Assembly (NCBI GenBank): GCA_026398535.1
Contig: JAPLSQ010000056.1
Location: forward strand, 1-57,772
DNA length: 57,772 bases
Source of the DNA: Candidatus Sumerlaeota bacterium
Lineage (GTDB): Bacteria > Sumerlaeota > Sumerlaeia > Sumerlaeales > Sumerlaeaceae
Direction: 5' to 3'
Position 1 is the stretch's first letter, and each line of letters begins with the position of its first letter. This document shows positions 41,472 to 49,846 of the stretch, piece after piece. The position numbers were made by a program, and so were the translations under genes. Below the pieces are notes generated by a model. That model searched no databases, had not been told where the DNA came from, and saw only the letters and a list, made by a program, of their open reading frames with translations.

Positions 41472-44030
41472 CTAATACCCGTTCCAGCTTTCCACCTGTG
41501 ATGCCGTGTTGGCGGCGCTGATCAGAAACCCCTCGTATGTTCCGGCGTAAATGTTGCCGTCGGCGTCGATGCTGACGGGATTGAGCTGGTATCCGCGGGC
41601 GACTTGGAACTGGTACTGGATGGCGCCCGTGGCGGTGTTGACCACGGAAACCAGGCCATCCTGATCGGGGATGGCGGCGCGGCCATTGACGCACAACGGC
41701 GCAACGGGCGCGGAATCCAGCGAGCACGACGCGCTCCACACGACGCCATTGTCGAAGGTCGTGCGGTCGAGCGTGCCGCCGGTGGCGCGTTGCAACAGCG
41801 CCGAGCCGTCCGGCGTGAGCGCCTGCGACGAAACGCTCGCGCGCGTCCAAGCCGCGATCCCCGTGCCAATATTGATCGCGTTCATGTAATACTCGCGGTC
41901 CGCAACAAAGACACGGTTGGCCGACAACGACGCCGCAGGCCAGCTGTCGGCAGGACTGTAATAGCGGTTCGAATTGCGCTGGTAGCGCCATTTGAGCGAA
42001 CCGTTTGACGTGTTGAGCGCGTAAAAATAACTGTCCCATGCGCCGAAAAACACGGCTCCGCCCGCGACAAAAGGTTTCGTCTCGATTGAGTAGCCCGCGT
42101 AATACTTCCAGTTTTCCGCGCCCGTGAGCAAATTGAGCGAATACAGATAAGCCGAATTCGACGCGCCTGTGCCGTTGCTGCCGATGTAGACAGTCGAACC
42201 ATCGATCGTTGGCGGGGAATACACCGGACCGCTGCATGTTTTTGTCCAGCTTGTGACGCCGTTGGCGGCGTCAAGGCAATAGACCTTGCCGTCGCTGCAA
42301 CCGAAAACGACGCGCCCGCCGGCCACGGCGGGCGACGACACAACATCACCGGGCAGATTCACACGCCACGCCTCCGCGCCCGACACCGCGTCAAGGCATC
42401 GCATGCTCCCGCCGTTTGCGCCTGCGTAAACGCGGCCGCCATCCACCGCTGGCGCCCCAAGACAGCTTCCGCCCAAATCCGCGATCCATCGCGCGCGCGG
42501 CAGAGCGTCCCACATCCAGAAGGGAATCATCTTGTGCCACGGCCCGCCCGACGCCATCGTGAAGCGCGCGCGCACCCAGTGGCGGCCGTGCACCGAACCC
42601 GACAAATTGACCTGCCCCGTGTACGGCCCCGTGCCGCTGCCGGTCATGGCGCGCCACGTGCCGTCGCCGTCAAGCTCGAATTCCGCCGCGCTCACCGCCG
42701 TCGAGGAGGCGATGGAGACGGTCACGGTCACGAGCGGCGATGTCAGGATCGCGTTCTTCGCCGGCGACGCGGCCGTGATGACCGGATACGCCGGCGCCGC
42801 CGGGATTGTCATGCTGTTGAGCAGTCCCGTGGCGGCTGTCGGCTCCCCGTAAATCTTCCTGGCGATGTGAACGCGGTTGTGCGCAATGGTGACGATGTTG
42901 TAGCCGCGCTTGCCCGCCGCCGCGTCATAGGTGCTGCCGCCTTGGACGATGCGCTGCCCCTCGAAGGTGGATGTGTTGAAGCTGTGGCCGTGGCCATAGA
43001 AAATGATCACGGGATTGTATGGCCGGATGGTCTCGAACAGGCGGCCGGTGTCGAACGGCTTGGGATCGGACACGCCGTCGATGGGATGGTGAAAATTAAG
43101 GAACACGGGGGTATTGGGCGGGAGCGCGGCAAGGTCGGCGGCCAGCCAGTCCAGCTCCTCGCGCGAAAAGGCCGCTCGCGGGCTCTGAATGATGGAGGAG
43201 TTGATCACCGCGAAGTGATAGCGCGATCCTTGGTCATAACGGTCAAAGGAGTAATAAGGCTTGCCAAAAACCGCGCGCAGTTTCTCGCGGCACGAATTCC
43301 ACGTCGAGTCGTGGTTGCCAAGCGTATAATATAACGGAAAAGGCAGGACGGAGAAAATGCTCTGGAACTGGCTCCATGCCTCCGCTCCATACTCCGTGAA
43401 ATCTCCCGAATGGATCGCGAAGCTCGGCGGGGGGGCGTCGAAACCGTAACCGGCCATCGTCACCTTGCCCAGCGTCTTGAGCTCCTTCGCCACGAGCGTC
43501 GCGTCGCTTGTGCCCATGCTGTAGCCCACATGCGAGTCGGACATCTGCACGAACGAGAATATCGACTGGAAGCGGATCGCGTCGGCCACGACGCTCGATC
43601 CGCTGATGAAATTGTCGTCGAGCGTCACCGTTGCCGTCGTGTTGAAATAGTAGGCTCCGCCGATGGGATACCAGCTCGACGAGCCGCGGAGCTGGCTGAT
43701 CGTGCGCGAATCCGTGCCGTCGCGGTGCTTGACCATGTAGTGCGCGTCCGTGGCGCAGGTCGTGTTGCTGTTGATGCGGAAATCAAGGCGATACCATCCG
43801 GCGGGCAGAACGGCCGTCCACGTCATCGTGTCGGCCCCGGTTCCTGGCGCGTGGACATACTTGTCAGGCCCATAACAGCTCGATCTTGAAATCGTCCATG
43901 CTCCCGCCGACGTGCACCCGTCCTGGTGGTTGTCCACGATCACCTCCAGCGCGGAAGCGGAAACAGCGAATGCGGCAAGAAACGCGCACAATGCCGCGCG
44001 CCAAACAAAAGAAATTCGATATGATATCAT
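41472..44030 (-). CDS. Secreted metallophosphoesterase with golvesin-like and PQQ beta-propeller domains and W-x-x-Y C-terminus
   Basis: 852 residues. The signal peptide is LCAFLAAFAVSASA. A golvesin/Xly-type domain (about 30-155: YGPDKYVHAPGTGADTMTW, VADAIRFQS) comes first. A calcineurin-like phosphoesterase (about 160-400) follows, with all five metal motifs: SDSHVG, HSGDFTEYG, GNHDSTW, HHPID and YGHGHSF. The C-terminal third is a PQQ-type propeller with repeated W-R/K-x-N/Y-x-x-G blades such as AWRVNLPGDVVSSPAVAGG and VYSPPTIDGSTVYIGSNG. It should act on phosphate esters outside the cytoplasmic membrane. The protein ends SQVESWNGY, one of five such tails here, and the stop is TAG. The ATG at 44030 (MISYRISF) has no clear Shine-Dalgarno. 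Confidence 0.92.
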   Translation of the reverse strand: MISYRISFVWRAALCAFLAAFAVSASALEVIVDNHQDGCTSAGAWTISRSSCYGPDKYVHAPGTGADTMTWTAVLPAGWYRLDFRINSNTTCATDAHYMVKHRDGTDSRTISQLRGSSSWYPIGGAYYFNTTATVTLDDNFISGSSVVADAIRFQSIFSFVQMSDSHVGYSMGTSDATLVAKELKTLGKVTMAGYGFDAPPPSFAIHSGDFTEYGAEAWSQFQSIFSVLPFPLYYTLGNHDSTWNSCREKLRAVFGKPYYSFDRYDQGSRYHFAVINSSIIQSPRAAFSREELDWLAADLAALPPNTPVFLNFHHPIDGVSDPKPFDTGRLFETIRPYNPVIIFYGHGHSFNTSTFEGQRIVQGGSTYDAAAGKRGYNIVTIAHNRVHIARKIYGEPTAATGLLNSMTIPAAPAYPVITAASPAKNAILTSPLVTVTVSIASSTAVSAAEFELDGDGTWRAMTGSGTGPYTGQVNLSGSVHGRHWVRARFTMASGGPWHKMIPFWMWDALPRARWIADLGGSCLGAPAVDGGRVYAGANGGSMRCLDAVSGAEAWRVNLPGDVVSSPAVAGGRVVFGCSDGKVYCLDAANGVTSWTKTCSGPVYSPPTIDGSTVYIGSNGTGASNSAYLYSLNLLTGAENWKYYAGYSIETKPFVAGGAVFFGAWDSYFYALNTSNGSLKWRYQRNSNRYYSPADSWPAASLSANRVFVADREYYMNAINIGTGIAAWTRASVSSQALTPDGSALLQRATGGTLDRTTFDNGVVWSASCSLDSAPVAPLCVNGRAAIPDQDGLVSVVNTATGAIQYQFQVARGYQLNPVSIDADGNIYAGTYEGFLISAANTASQVESWNGY

Positions 44031-44107
44031 GACGATTTTTTACCCTTTTGCTTATTGGTTATTATTTACAGAATCGCGTCAAGCAAATGTCACACCTCCG
44101 GCGCCCG

Positions 44108-44155
44108 CAACCATCCATGTCCATCCGCGCCTGTCCGTGTCCGTCGTTGTGCGCA
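44108..44155 (-). repeat. Degenerate family A-like sequence, reverse orientation
   Basis: The minus strand reads GCGCACAACGACGGACACGG, similar to the CACGGAC module. Matches are partial. It belongs to the 374-bp gap 44031-44404, which otherwise holds two family B units and no gene. Confidence 0.35.
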
Positions 44156-44233
44156 TGGTGTCGTTCCAGACTCTTGTTTACCCGCGTCAATATCATAAAA
44201 ATTACCACTGACAATCATTTTATTATTATTACC

Positions 44234-44256
44234 GGTCAGCGAGTACGCCATCAGGC
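44234..44256 (+). repeat. Family B repeat, single copy
   Basis: An exact match to the 23-bp unit (core GTCAGCGAGTACGCCATCAG), 193 bp before a second copy at 44427. It lies upstream of the GH43-like gene. Confidence 0.92.
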
Positions 44257-44404
44257 TTGACGCGTGTCATAACCATGGGATTGACTGACAATTGTTGTTG
44301 TGTTGCGTTTTATTAATGATTTTGCGGGCGGTTGCGCGCACACACAAACGCCCGCGCTCATCTCCACGATAGGGGAGCGTTGTTTTTTGCCGGATTCATC
44401 ATCA

Positions 44405-45442
44405 ATGACCGTGACCGCCAAAGACCGGTCAGCGAGTACGCCATCAGGCAAGGTCAAACTGCCTTGTCATTGCCACCAACCCGTCTATAAAGGATATTTC
44501 GCGGATCCTTTTGTTTGGACGGCTGGCGGATGTTATTACGCGGTCGGGACGGGCAGACACAGAGCGGGGAAGGCGGGACGAAGCGCCGGACGCCCTGATG
44601 TCTTTCTCGTGCTGCGGTCGCAAAATCTTGCCGATTGGGAGGAACTCGGCCCGGCGCTCGTCAGCCCCGATCCCGCACTCGGCACGGATTTCTGGGCGCC
44701 CGAGATCGCCTGCGAGAACGGCCGCCATTATATGTATTATTCGGTGGGTTTCGGCGATAAGTCGCATCATCTGCGCATCGCCGTGTCGGACTCGCCCTGC
44801 GGCCCATATGCGGACAGCGGCATCGCGCTGCTGACTCTGGATGACTGCCCATTTGCCATCGACGCGCATCCGTTCCGCGATGACGACGGCCAGTGGTATC
44901 TGTTTTACGCAAGGGACTTCCCCGAACGCGACGGCAGCGGCGAAGCCGGCACGGCCATCGTCATGGACCGCCTTGAGGGAATGACAAGGCTGGCCGGCGA
45001 GGAGCGGATCGTCATGCGGCCCAGACATAACTGGCAGTTGTTCCAGCGCAATCGGCCAATGTGCGGCCGTGTCCTCGACTGGCACACGATCGAGGGACCC
45101 GCCGTGCTCAGGCATGACGGCCGCTGCTATTGCTTTTACAGCGGCGGATGCTGGCAGAACGAAACCTACGGGGTGGATTATGCCATGGCGGACAACGTGA
45201 CCGGACCCTACAGCGACGCGGGCGGCGAAAACGGACCTCGCGTTCTGTGGACAATCCCGGGCCTGCTGACCGGTCCCGGACACAATTCATTCTGCGCCGG
45301 GCCGGATGGCGCCTCGATGTGGATCGCCTATCATGCGTGGGATCCAGGATTCACGGCGCGGCGGATGCATCTCAGCCGCGTCATCTGGATGCCGCGCGGT
45401 CCGGTCTGCGCAAGCATGGAAAACAGCAGCCGCTCATCCTGA
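44405..45442 (+). CDS. GH43-like glycosidase with repeat-derived N-terminus
   Basis: 345 residues of the five-bladed-propeller GH43 type, which cleaves arabinose/xylose-type linkages. Likely catalytic residues are Asp34 in GYFADPFVW (base), Asp153 in CPFAIDAHPF (pKa modulator) and Glu230 in TIEGPAVLRHDG (acid). DFWAPEIACENGRHYMYYS is a family signature. There is no signal peptide, so it should work in the cytoplasm on imported oligosaccharide, which fits the ABC transporter on the opposite strand. The start is uncertain: from the ATG at 44405, residues 8-15 (RSASTPSG) come from a family B repeat, just before the first conserved strand. The original start may have been lost by that insertion. 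A GTG at 44300 gives a longer product. Confidence 0.82.
   Translation: MTVTAKDRSASTPSGKVKLPCHCHQPVYKGYFADPFVWTAGGCYYAVGTGRHRAGKAGRSAGRPDVFLVLRSQNLADWEELGPALVSPDPALGTDFWAPEIACENGRHYMYYSVGFGDKSHHLRIAVSDSPCGPYADSGIALLTLDDCPFAIDAHPFRDDDGQWYLFYARDFPERDGSGEAGTAIVMDRLEGMTRLAGEERIVMRPRHNWQLFQRNRPMCGRVLDWHTIEGPAVLRHDGRCYCFYSGGCWQNETYGVDYAMADNVTGPYSDAGGENGPRVLWTIPGLLTGPGHNSFCAGPDGASMWIAYHAWDPGFTARRMHLSRVIWMPRGPVCASMENSSRSS
44427..44449 (+). repeat. Family B repeat inside the 5' end of the GH43-like gene
   Basis: An exact 23-bp unit. In the frame of the GH43-like gene it encodes RSASTPSG, directly before the conserved catalytic domain. Confidence 0.92.
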
Positions 45443-45466
45443 GTCGCGCCCCCCCCTTCCCCCGAT

Positions 45467-46318
45467 TCAACCTTTTATCCCGCTCAGCGACATGCCCTGT
45501 ATAAAGTATTTCTGCGCCACAAGAAAAACAATGGTTGCCGGAAGCGCCATGATAAGCGCGCCCGCCATGAGCATCCCCCACTCGCTGCTGAATTGACCCA
45601 TGAGCGACTGCAACCCAAGCGCCAGCGTCTTGTTTTTCTCGCTCATCAGGTAAATGAGCGGTCCCATGAAATCGTTCCATGCGCCCATGCCCGCGAACAG
45701 CGCGACCGTGAGCACGGCCGGAAGGCACTGCGGTATGACAATGCACACAAGGATGCGCGGCTCGCTCGCGCCGTCGATGCGCGCCGATTCTATGAGCACT
45801 TCGGGCAATCCAAGAAAAAACTGTCTCAGCAGAAAAATAAAAAAAGCGTTGCCGAGAAAAACCGGCACGATGAGCGGCAGGAATGTGTCAATCCATCCAA
45901 GCTGGCGGAAGATAAGGAAGACGGGGATCATGGTGACCTGCGCCGGCAGCATCATCGTCAGCATGAGCAGCGAGAACACGAGGCGGCGGTCAGGCCATTG
46001 CAGACAGGCGCAACTGTAGGCCACCGGACATGTCCCCGCAACCGCCGCAATCACCGTCAACGCCGTCACTATCACCGAATTGCGCATGTAGGTGAAGAAC
46101 GGGAACTCCCGGAGCACACGGTGAAAGTGGTCGAGCGTGGCGGGCCGCGGCAGGATTTCCAGTGAGAACGAGAAAATTTTCGCGTCAGGCTTGAACGCCG
46201 TGGAGATGAGCCACGCGAGGGGCACGAGGAACGGCAACGATACGGCAAACACGGCAAGCGTCCATGCCAGCGGCGCTCCCGCCACGGCCCTGCGACACGA
46301 CTGCTTATACCGTGTCAT
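45467..46318 (-). CDS. Carbohydrate ABC transporter permease (MalG type)
   Basis: 283 residues with six hydrophobic segments. The cytoplasmic ATPase-contact loop is ESARIDGASEPRILVCIVIP, a variant of the EAA motif (E-x-A-x-x-D-G-A...P). Belonging to the CUT1 sugar family is supported by IPVFLIFRQLGWIDTFLPL and by the upstream partner. Its start overlaps the end of the binding-protein/permease fusion by 14 bp. The ATPase subunit is not encoded in the window; one shared ATPase for several CUT1 systems is common. It is the last gene of the operon that begins with the pseudopilin at 53619, and is convergent with the GH43-like gene. Confidence 0.92.
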   Translation of the reverse strand: MTRYKQSCRRAVAGAPLAWTLAVFAVSLPFLVPLAWLISTAFKPDAKIFSFSLEILPRPATLDHFHRVLREFPFFTYMRNSVIVTALTVIAAVAGTCPVAYSCACLQWPDRRLVFSLLMLTMMLPAQVTMIPVFLIFRQLGWIDTFLPLIVPVFLGNAFFIFLLRQFFLGLPEVLIESARIDGASEPRILVCIVIPQCLPAVLTVALFAGMGAWNDFMGPLIYLMSEKNKTLALGLQSLMGQFSSEWGMLMAGALIMALPATIVFLVAQKYFIQGMSLSGIKG

Positions 46319-48686
46319 AGTTCACCATCCCGCGGCTCAGCCTGAATTGCAGAAATGTCAGAGCGCCGATGATCACAAACAGCGTCCATGCCATGGCCGC
46401 GGCATACCCCATGTGAAACTCCTGGAAAGCGCGACGGAACAAATAGAGCACATAGAACAGCGTGGAATCAACCGGCCCGCCCGCGGTCATAAGGTATGCC
46501 TGCGTGAACACCTGAAACGAGCCGATCGTGGCGATGACGGTGACGAAAAGAACGACTGGCGAAATCAACGGGAGCGTGATGTGACGGAAACGCTGCCAGA
46601 AATTGACTCCGTCTATCATGGCCGCCTCGTAAAGATGCGCGGGAACTGTCTGCAGGGCGGCAAGAAAGATGATCATCCCCCCGCCAACACCCCACAGGCT
46701 CATGATGATGAGCGCCGGTTTGGACCACAACGGGCTTGTGAGCCATGGCACGCGCTCCAGCCCAACCAGGCCAAGCAGCATGTTGATCAGGCCATATTCT
46801 CCATTGAACAGCCACAGCCACAGGAACGATCCTGCCACGATCGGGAAGATGCTGGGCATATAAAAAACGGTGCGCCAGAACGGGCGGAGCCACGAGCGCT
46901 GGTTGAGCAGCAGCGCCAGCGACAGCGACACGATCACGCCCGTCGGCACGGCCATCAGGGTGTATGCCAGCGTGTTCCACAACGAGAGGAAGAAAAGCGG
47001 ATCGCCGGTGAACAGCTTGCGGTAGTTATCGATCCCCAGCCAGCGCGCGGGGCTGAGCACATCGTACTTGCACATGCTGATCATGAGCGAAATGAGCATG
47101 GGCCCAAGCGCCAAACCCAAAAGCCCCACAATCGCCGGCAGAGCCATGACGTATCCCCAGAACGCTTCCGCGCGTTTGAGCTTCATTCCGCGCACGGCCC
47201 GCCACGAGCGGCCAAGACGCCACACAGCCGCCGCGCAAAGCGCCGCCATCGCGGTCCACGCCATCCCCCGCCATGACCACTCCCGGCGGTTGTCATACGC
47301 AGTCAGCGTCGTCCATTCCTGGTCAAGCTGGTCCTGCGTCCAGTCCAGCGCCGCCTTGGGCGTCATGACGCCGTAAAGCGTTTTCTCCTGCGCGCGGATC
47401 AGGTCGTAAAACATTTTCATGGACAGCGGTGAAACCGGCAGGCTGCGGGTGTATGCCATCTGCCCGATAAAAACCCGCCAATTGGGATCGGTGGTGAAAT
47501 AGGAATCCGCCGCGGCGTCCTTGCGCGCGGGAATCTGGTCGGCGATTTTCCCGTATTCCAGTTGGATTTCACGCGAACACAGAAAACGCGTGAAGGCGAC
47601 CGCCAGGGGCGTCAGTTCGCGCCCTCTTGGCAGAATAAGACCGAATCCGCCCGACCATGTCGCGGGACGCCCATCGGCAGGCCAGGGCAGCGGAGCCACG
47701 GAAAAATCGAGGCCTGGTTTGTAACGGCGGATCAGGCTGAGCATGTAGCCCTCGTCGCCCGTGATGGCGGCCTTCTCCTGCAGAAAAAGCGCCAGCTCAT
47801 CGTTGCCCCCGGCCGTCTGCAAAAGCATGAGCTGGTCCACGCCATAATCGCGGGCAAAGTCGAGCGTCCATTGCGTCGCGGCAACGCATCGGGGACTGTT
47901 GACGCGAATGCGCCCCGCCGGATCCACAAGGTCGTCGCCCATCTGGAAAGCGAATAAAGGAAGATATGTGTTGCCGAACGCCCCGCCAACAGGCACAAAG
48001 CCGGTCTGTCTCAGACGCCCGGCCGCGTCACGCACCGTCAGTTTGCGGCTTACTTCGCGCAACTCGTCCCACGTTCGAGGGGCGCTGTCAGGATCGAGTC
48101 CGGCCAGGCGAAACAATCGCCGGTTGATGAACATGACGCGGACATCCGTGTTGAACGGAATGCAATACTGGCGGCCGTCCCACAGTCCTTCATCCCAGCA
48201 TGATTCAAAAAAATCGTTCCTGCTCAATCCAAGGGCGGAAAGATGCTTGTCCCACGATTCAAACGCGCCGCGAAACGCAAACGCCGCAACCATCGGGCGG
48301 TTGAACAGACACAAATCCGGCGGCACGTTTCCCGCGACGGCCGTCAGCAGTTTCTGCTCAAGTTGCGATGAAGGCACATCAAGTTTCACAACGCGTCCGA
48401 GTTCCGCGTGCGCGGCATTGAATTCGGCCACAAACTTGTCGATTGCCGTCTTTGGCTGGCCTCCGGAAAACGCGCTCCAGAATTGAACCTCTTCGCGCGC
48501 GGCCGCCCCCGTCACAAACCCCGCGCCGCACAACAAAAGCAGTCCGGTCAGCACAAACAACAAAACCAACTTGTTGGACTGCGGCAGATTGAAATGGCTC
48601 GAACACCCCGCGCAATGCAACGCGTTGGAAGAATCGTGCCGTGTTTGGAGCGCGGCAACTCGCCGCCGTTTTGCCGTCAGGCGCAT
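46305..48686 (-). CDS. Fused sugar-binding protein and ABC permease (MalE-MalF type)
   Basis: 793 residues joining two normally separate proteins. After a signal anchor (LVLLFVLTGLLLLCGAGFV) comes an extracellular solute-binding domain at about 60-440 (VQFWSAFSGGQPKTAIDKFV, VPPDLCLFNRP, GRQYCIPFNTDVRVMFINRR). A MalF-like permease follows at about 480-790, with six or more helices and the EAA loop EAAMIDGVNFWQRFRHITLP. The binding domain is thus tethered to its own channel, so capture and import are one polypeptide. The hydrophobic segment at about 475-490 (MAWTAMAALCAAAVW) links them. The ATG at 48686 overlaps the regulator's stop by 10 bp. Similar fusions are seen in PVC-type bacteria, from general knowledge. 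Confidence 0.93.
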   Translation of the reverse strand: MRLTAKRRRVAALQTRHDSSNALHCAGCSSHFNLPQSNKLVLLFVLTGLLLLCGAGFVTGAAAREEVQFWSAFSGGQPKTAIDKFVAEFNAAHAELGRVVKLDVPSSQLEQKLLTAVAGNVPPDLCLFNRPMVAAFAFRGAFESWDKHLSALGLSRNDFFESCWDEGLWDGRQYCIPFNTDVRVMFINRRLFRLAGLDPDSAPRTWDELREVSRKLTVRDAAGRLRQTGFVPVGGAFGNTYLPLFAFQMGDDLVDPAGRIRVNSPRCVAATQWTLDFARDYGVDQLMLLQTAGGNDELALFLQEKAAITGDEGYMLSLIRRYKPGLDFSVAPLPWPADGRPATWSGGFGLILPRGRELTPLAVAFTRFLCSREIQLEYGKIADQIPARKDAAADSYFTTDPNWRVFIGQMAYTRSLPVSPLSMKMFYDLIRAQEKTLYGVMTPKAALDWTQDQLDQEWTTLTAYDNRREWSWRGMAWTAMAALCAAAVWRLGRSWRAVRGMKLKRAEAFWGYVMALPAIVGLLGLALGPMLISLMISMCKYDVLSPARWLGIDNYRKLFTGDPLFFLSLWNTLAYTLMAVPTGVIVSLSLALLLNQRSWLRPFWRTVFYMPSIFPIVAGSFLWLWLFNGEYGLINMLLGLVGLERVPWLTSPLWSKPALIIMSLWGVGGGMIIFLAALQTVPAHLYEAAMIDGVNFWQRFRHITLPLISPVVLFVTVIATIGSFQVFTQAYLMTAGGPVDSTLFYVLYLFRRAFQEFHMGYAAAMAWTLFVIIGALTFLQFRLSRGMVNYDTV

Positions 48687-49843
48687 CGGGCGCTGGCGGC
48701 AGACGCCGCCATTGTGGCGGGCGCTTCGGCGGCGGGCGCGCCGCAGGACTGGCGCACAACGAGCTTTGTGCCAAGCCTGATTTGCGCATGATCGTTGAAA
48801 TTGCCCGTGATGCGCCTGATAAGAATGTTCACCGCCTCGCGTCCGATCTGCTCCAGCGGCTGGCGCACGGTCGTCAGCGGCGGCTGAAGATATTTGCTGA
48901 ATGGAAGATCGTCAAAACCGATGATCGCCATGTCGTCGGGGATGCGCAGCCCATGCCCGCGCAACAGCATCATCACATGGCGCGCGATGAGGTCGTGCTC
49001 GCACATGATCGCCGTCGGCCTTTGTTCCATTGCCAGCAGTTGCGCGATCGCCGTGTCGCAGTCCTCCATGACTGTGATGGTTTTTATGAGGTCCTGGTGG
49101 AAAACCGCCCCGCATTTGAGCACGGCGCCCTTGCAGCCTTCGCACCGCTCGATGGCGCTCGAGTTTGTCGACTCATAGATGCCGGCGATGCGGCGGTGGC
49201 CCAGACGGCACAAATGCTCGACAGCCTGCACAGTACCGCCGTAATTGTCGGGAATCACATAAGACACCGGCCGCGTGTCGTTGAGCAGGCGGCGCTGCAC
49301 CAGCACCACCGGCACGCCCGCCGACTCGAAGCGGTCAAGCACGTCATGCACAATCGAGTCGAATTCCTCGTCGAGCAGGAAATCATAAAGAACACCGTCA
49401 ATCTTTTGCTCCAGCATTCGCGCGATGTGTGTGCGGGCCAGCTTGTGGTCTCTTTGCGTGCTGCACAGCAGGACATTGTAACCGTGCTCGCGCGCCGCGT
49501 TCTCGGCGCCGCGGATGACCAGCGGCAGCGCGCCGTCCTCAATCATCGTGTCGAACAGGCATCCGAAAAGCCGGCTTTCATTTTTCCGGCGCGGGGGCGC
49601 GATGTACGCCCCGCAGCCGCGCTTGGTGTAAAGCATGCCGTTGCGCACCATTTCCATGAACGCGCGCTGGGCCGTGATCTTGCTCGTGCCGAAGCGCTCA
49701 CAAATCCTGTCAAGCGTGCTGAAATGATCGTTGGGCTGAAATTGCCCGTTGCGTATCTCGCTCGTCAGGATGTCCTGGATGATCCTGTACTTTGGCTTTG
49801 TGCGTTTGTTGTTTGTGCTCACAACCATATTCTTTCGCGTCAC
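48677..49843 (-). CDS. GntR-HTH / LacI-type sugar-responsive transcription regulator
   Basis: 388 residues in the AraR-like architecture. An N-terminal GntR winged helix (about 15-85: IIQDILTSEIRNGQFQPND, TLDRICERFGTSKITAQRAF, RGCGAYIAPP) is followed by a periplasmic-binding-protein-like sensor domain. The sensor includes LFGCLFDTMIEDGALPLVIR, VVLVQRRLLNDTRPVSYVIPDN, LGHRRIAGIYE and MAIIGFDDLPFSKYLQPPLTTV. Such proteins repress sugar operons until an inducer binds. The position directly before the transporter fusion, with overlapping ends, suggests it controls this operon. The GTG at 49843 or the ATG at 49828 may be the start; the first residues (TRKNMVVSTNNKR) precede the HTH. Confidence 0.92.
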   Translation of the reverse strand: MTRKNMVVSTNNKRTKPKYRIIQDILTSEIRNGQFQPNDHFSTLDRICERFGTSKITAQRAFMEMVRNGMLYTKRGCGAYIAPPRRKNESRLFGCLFDTMIEDGALPLVIRGAENAAREHGYNVLLCSTQRDHKLARTHIARMLEQKIDGVLYDFLLDEEFDSIVHDVLDRFESAGVPVVLVQRRLLNDTRPVSYVIPDNYGGTVQAVEHLCRLGHRRIAGIYESTNSSAIERCEGCKGAVLKCGAVFHQDLIKTITVMEDCDTAIAQLLAMEQRPTAIMCEHDLIARHVMMLLRGHGLRIPDDMAIIGFDDLPFSKYLQPPLTTVRQPLEQIGREAVNILIRRITGNFNDHAQIRLGTKLVVRQSCGAPAAEAPATMAASAASARCA

Positions 49844-49846
49844 TGA

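Noticed and set aside
48641..49846. 401-codon open frame on the plus strand
   Set aside because: Antisense to the GntR/LacI regulator over its full length; no family features.
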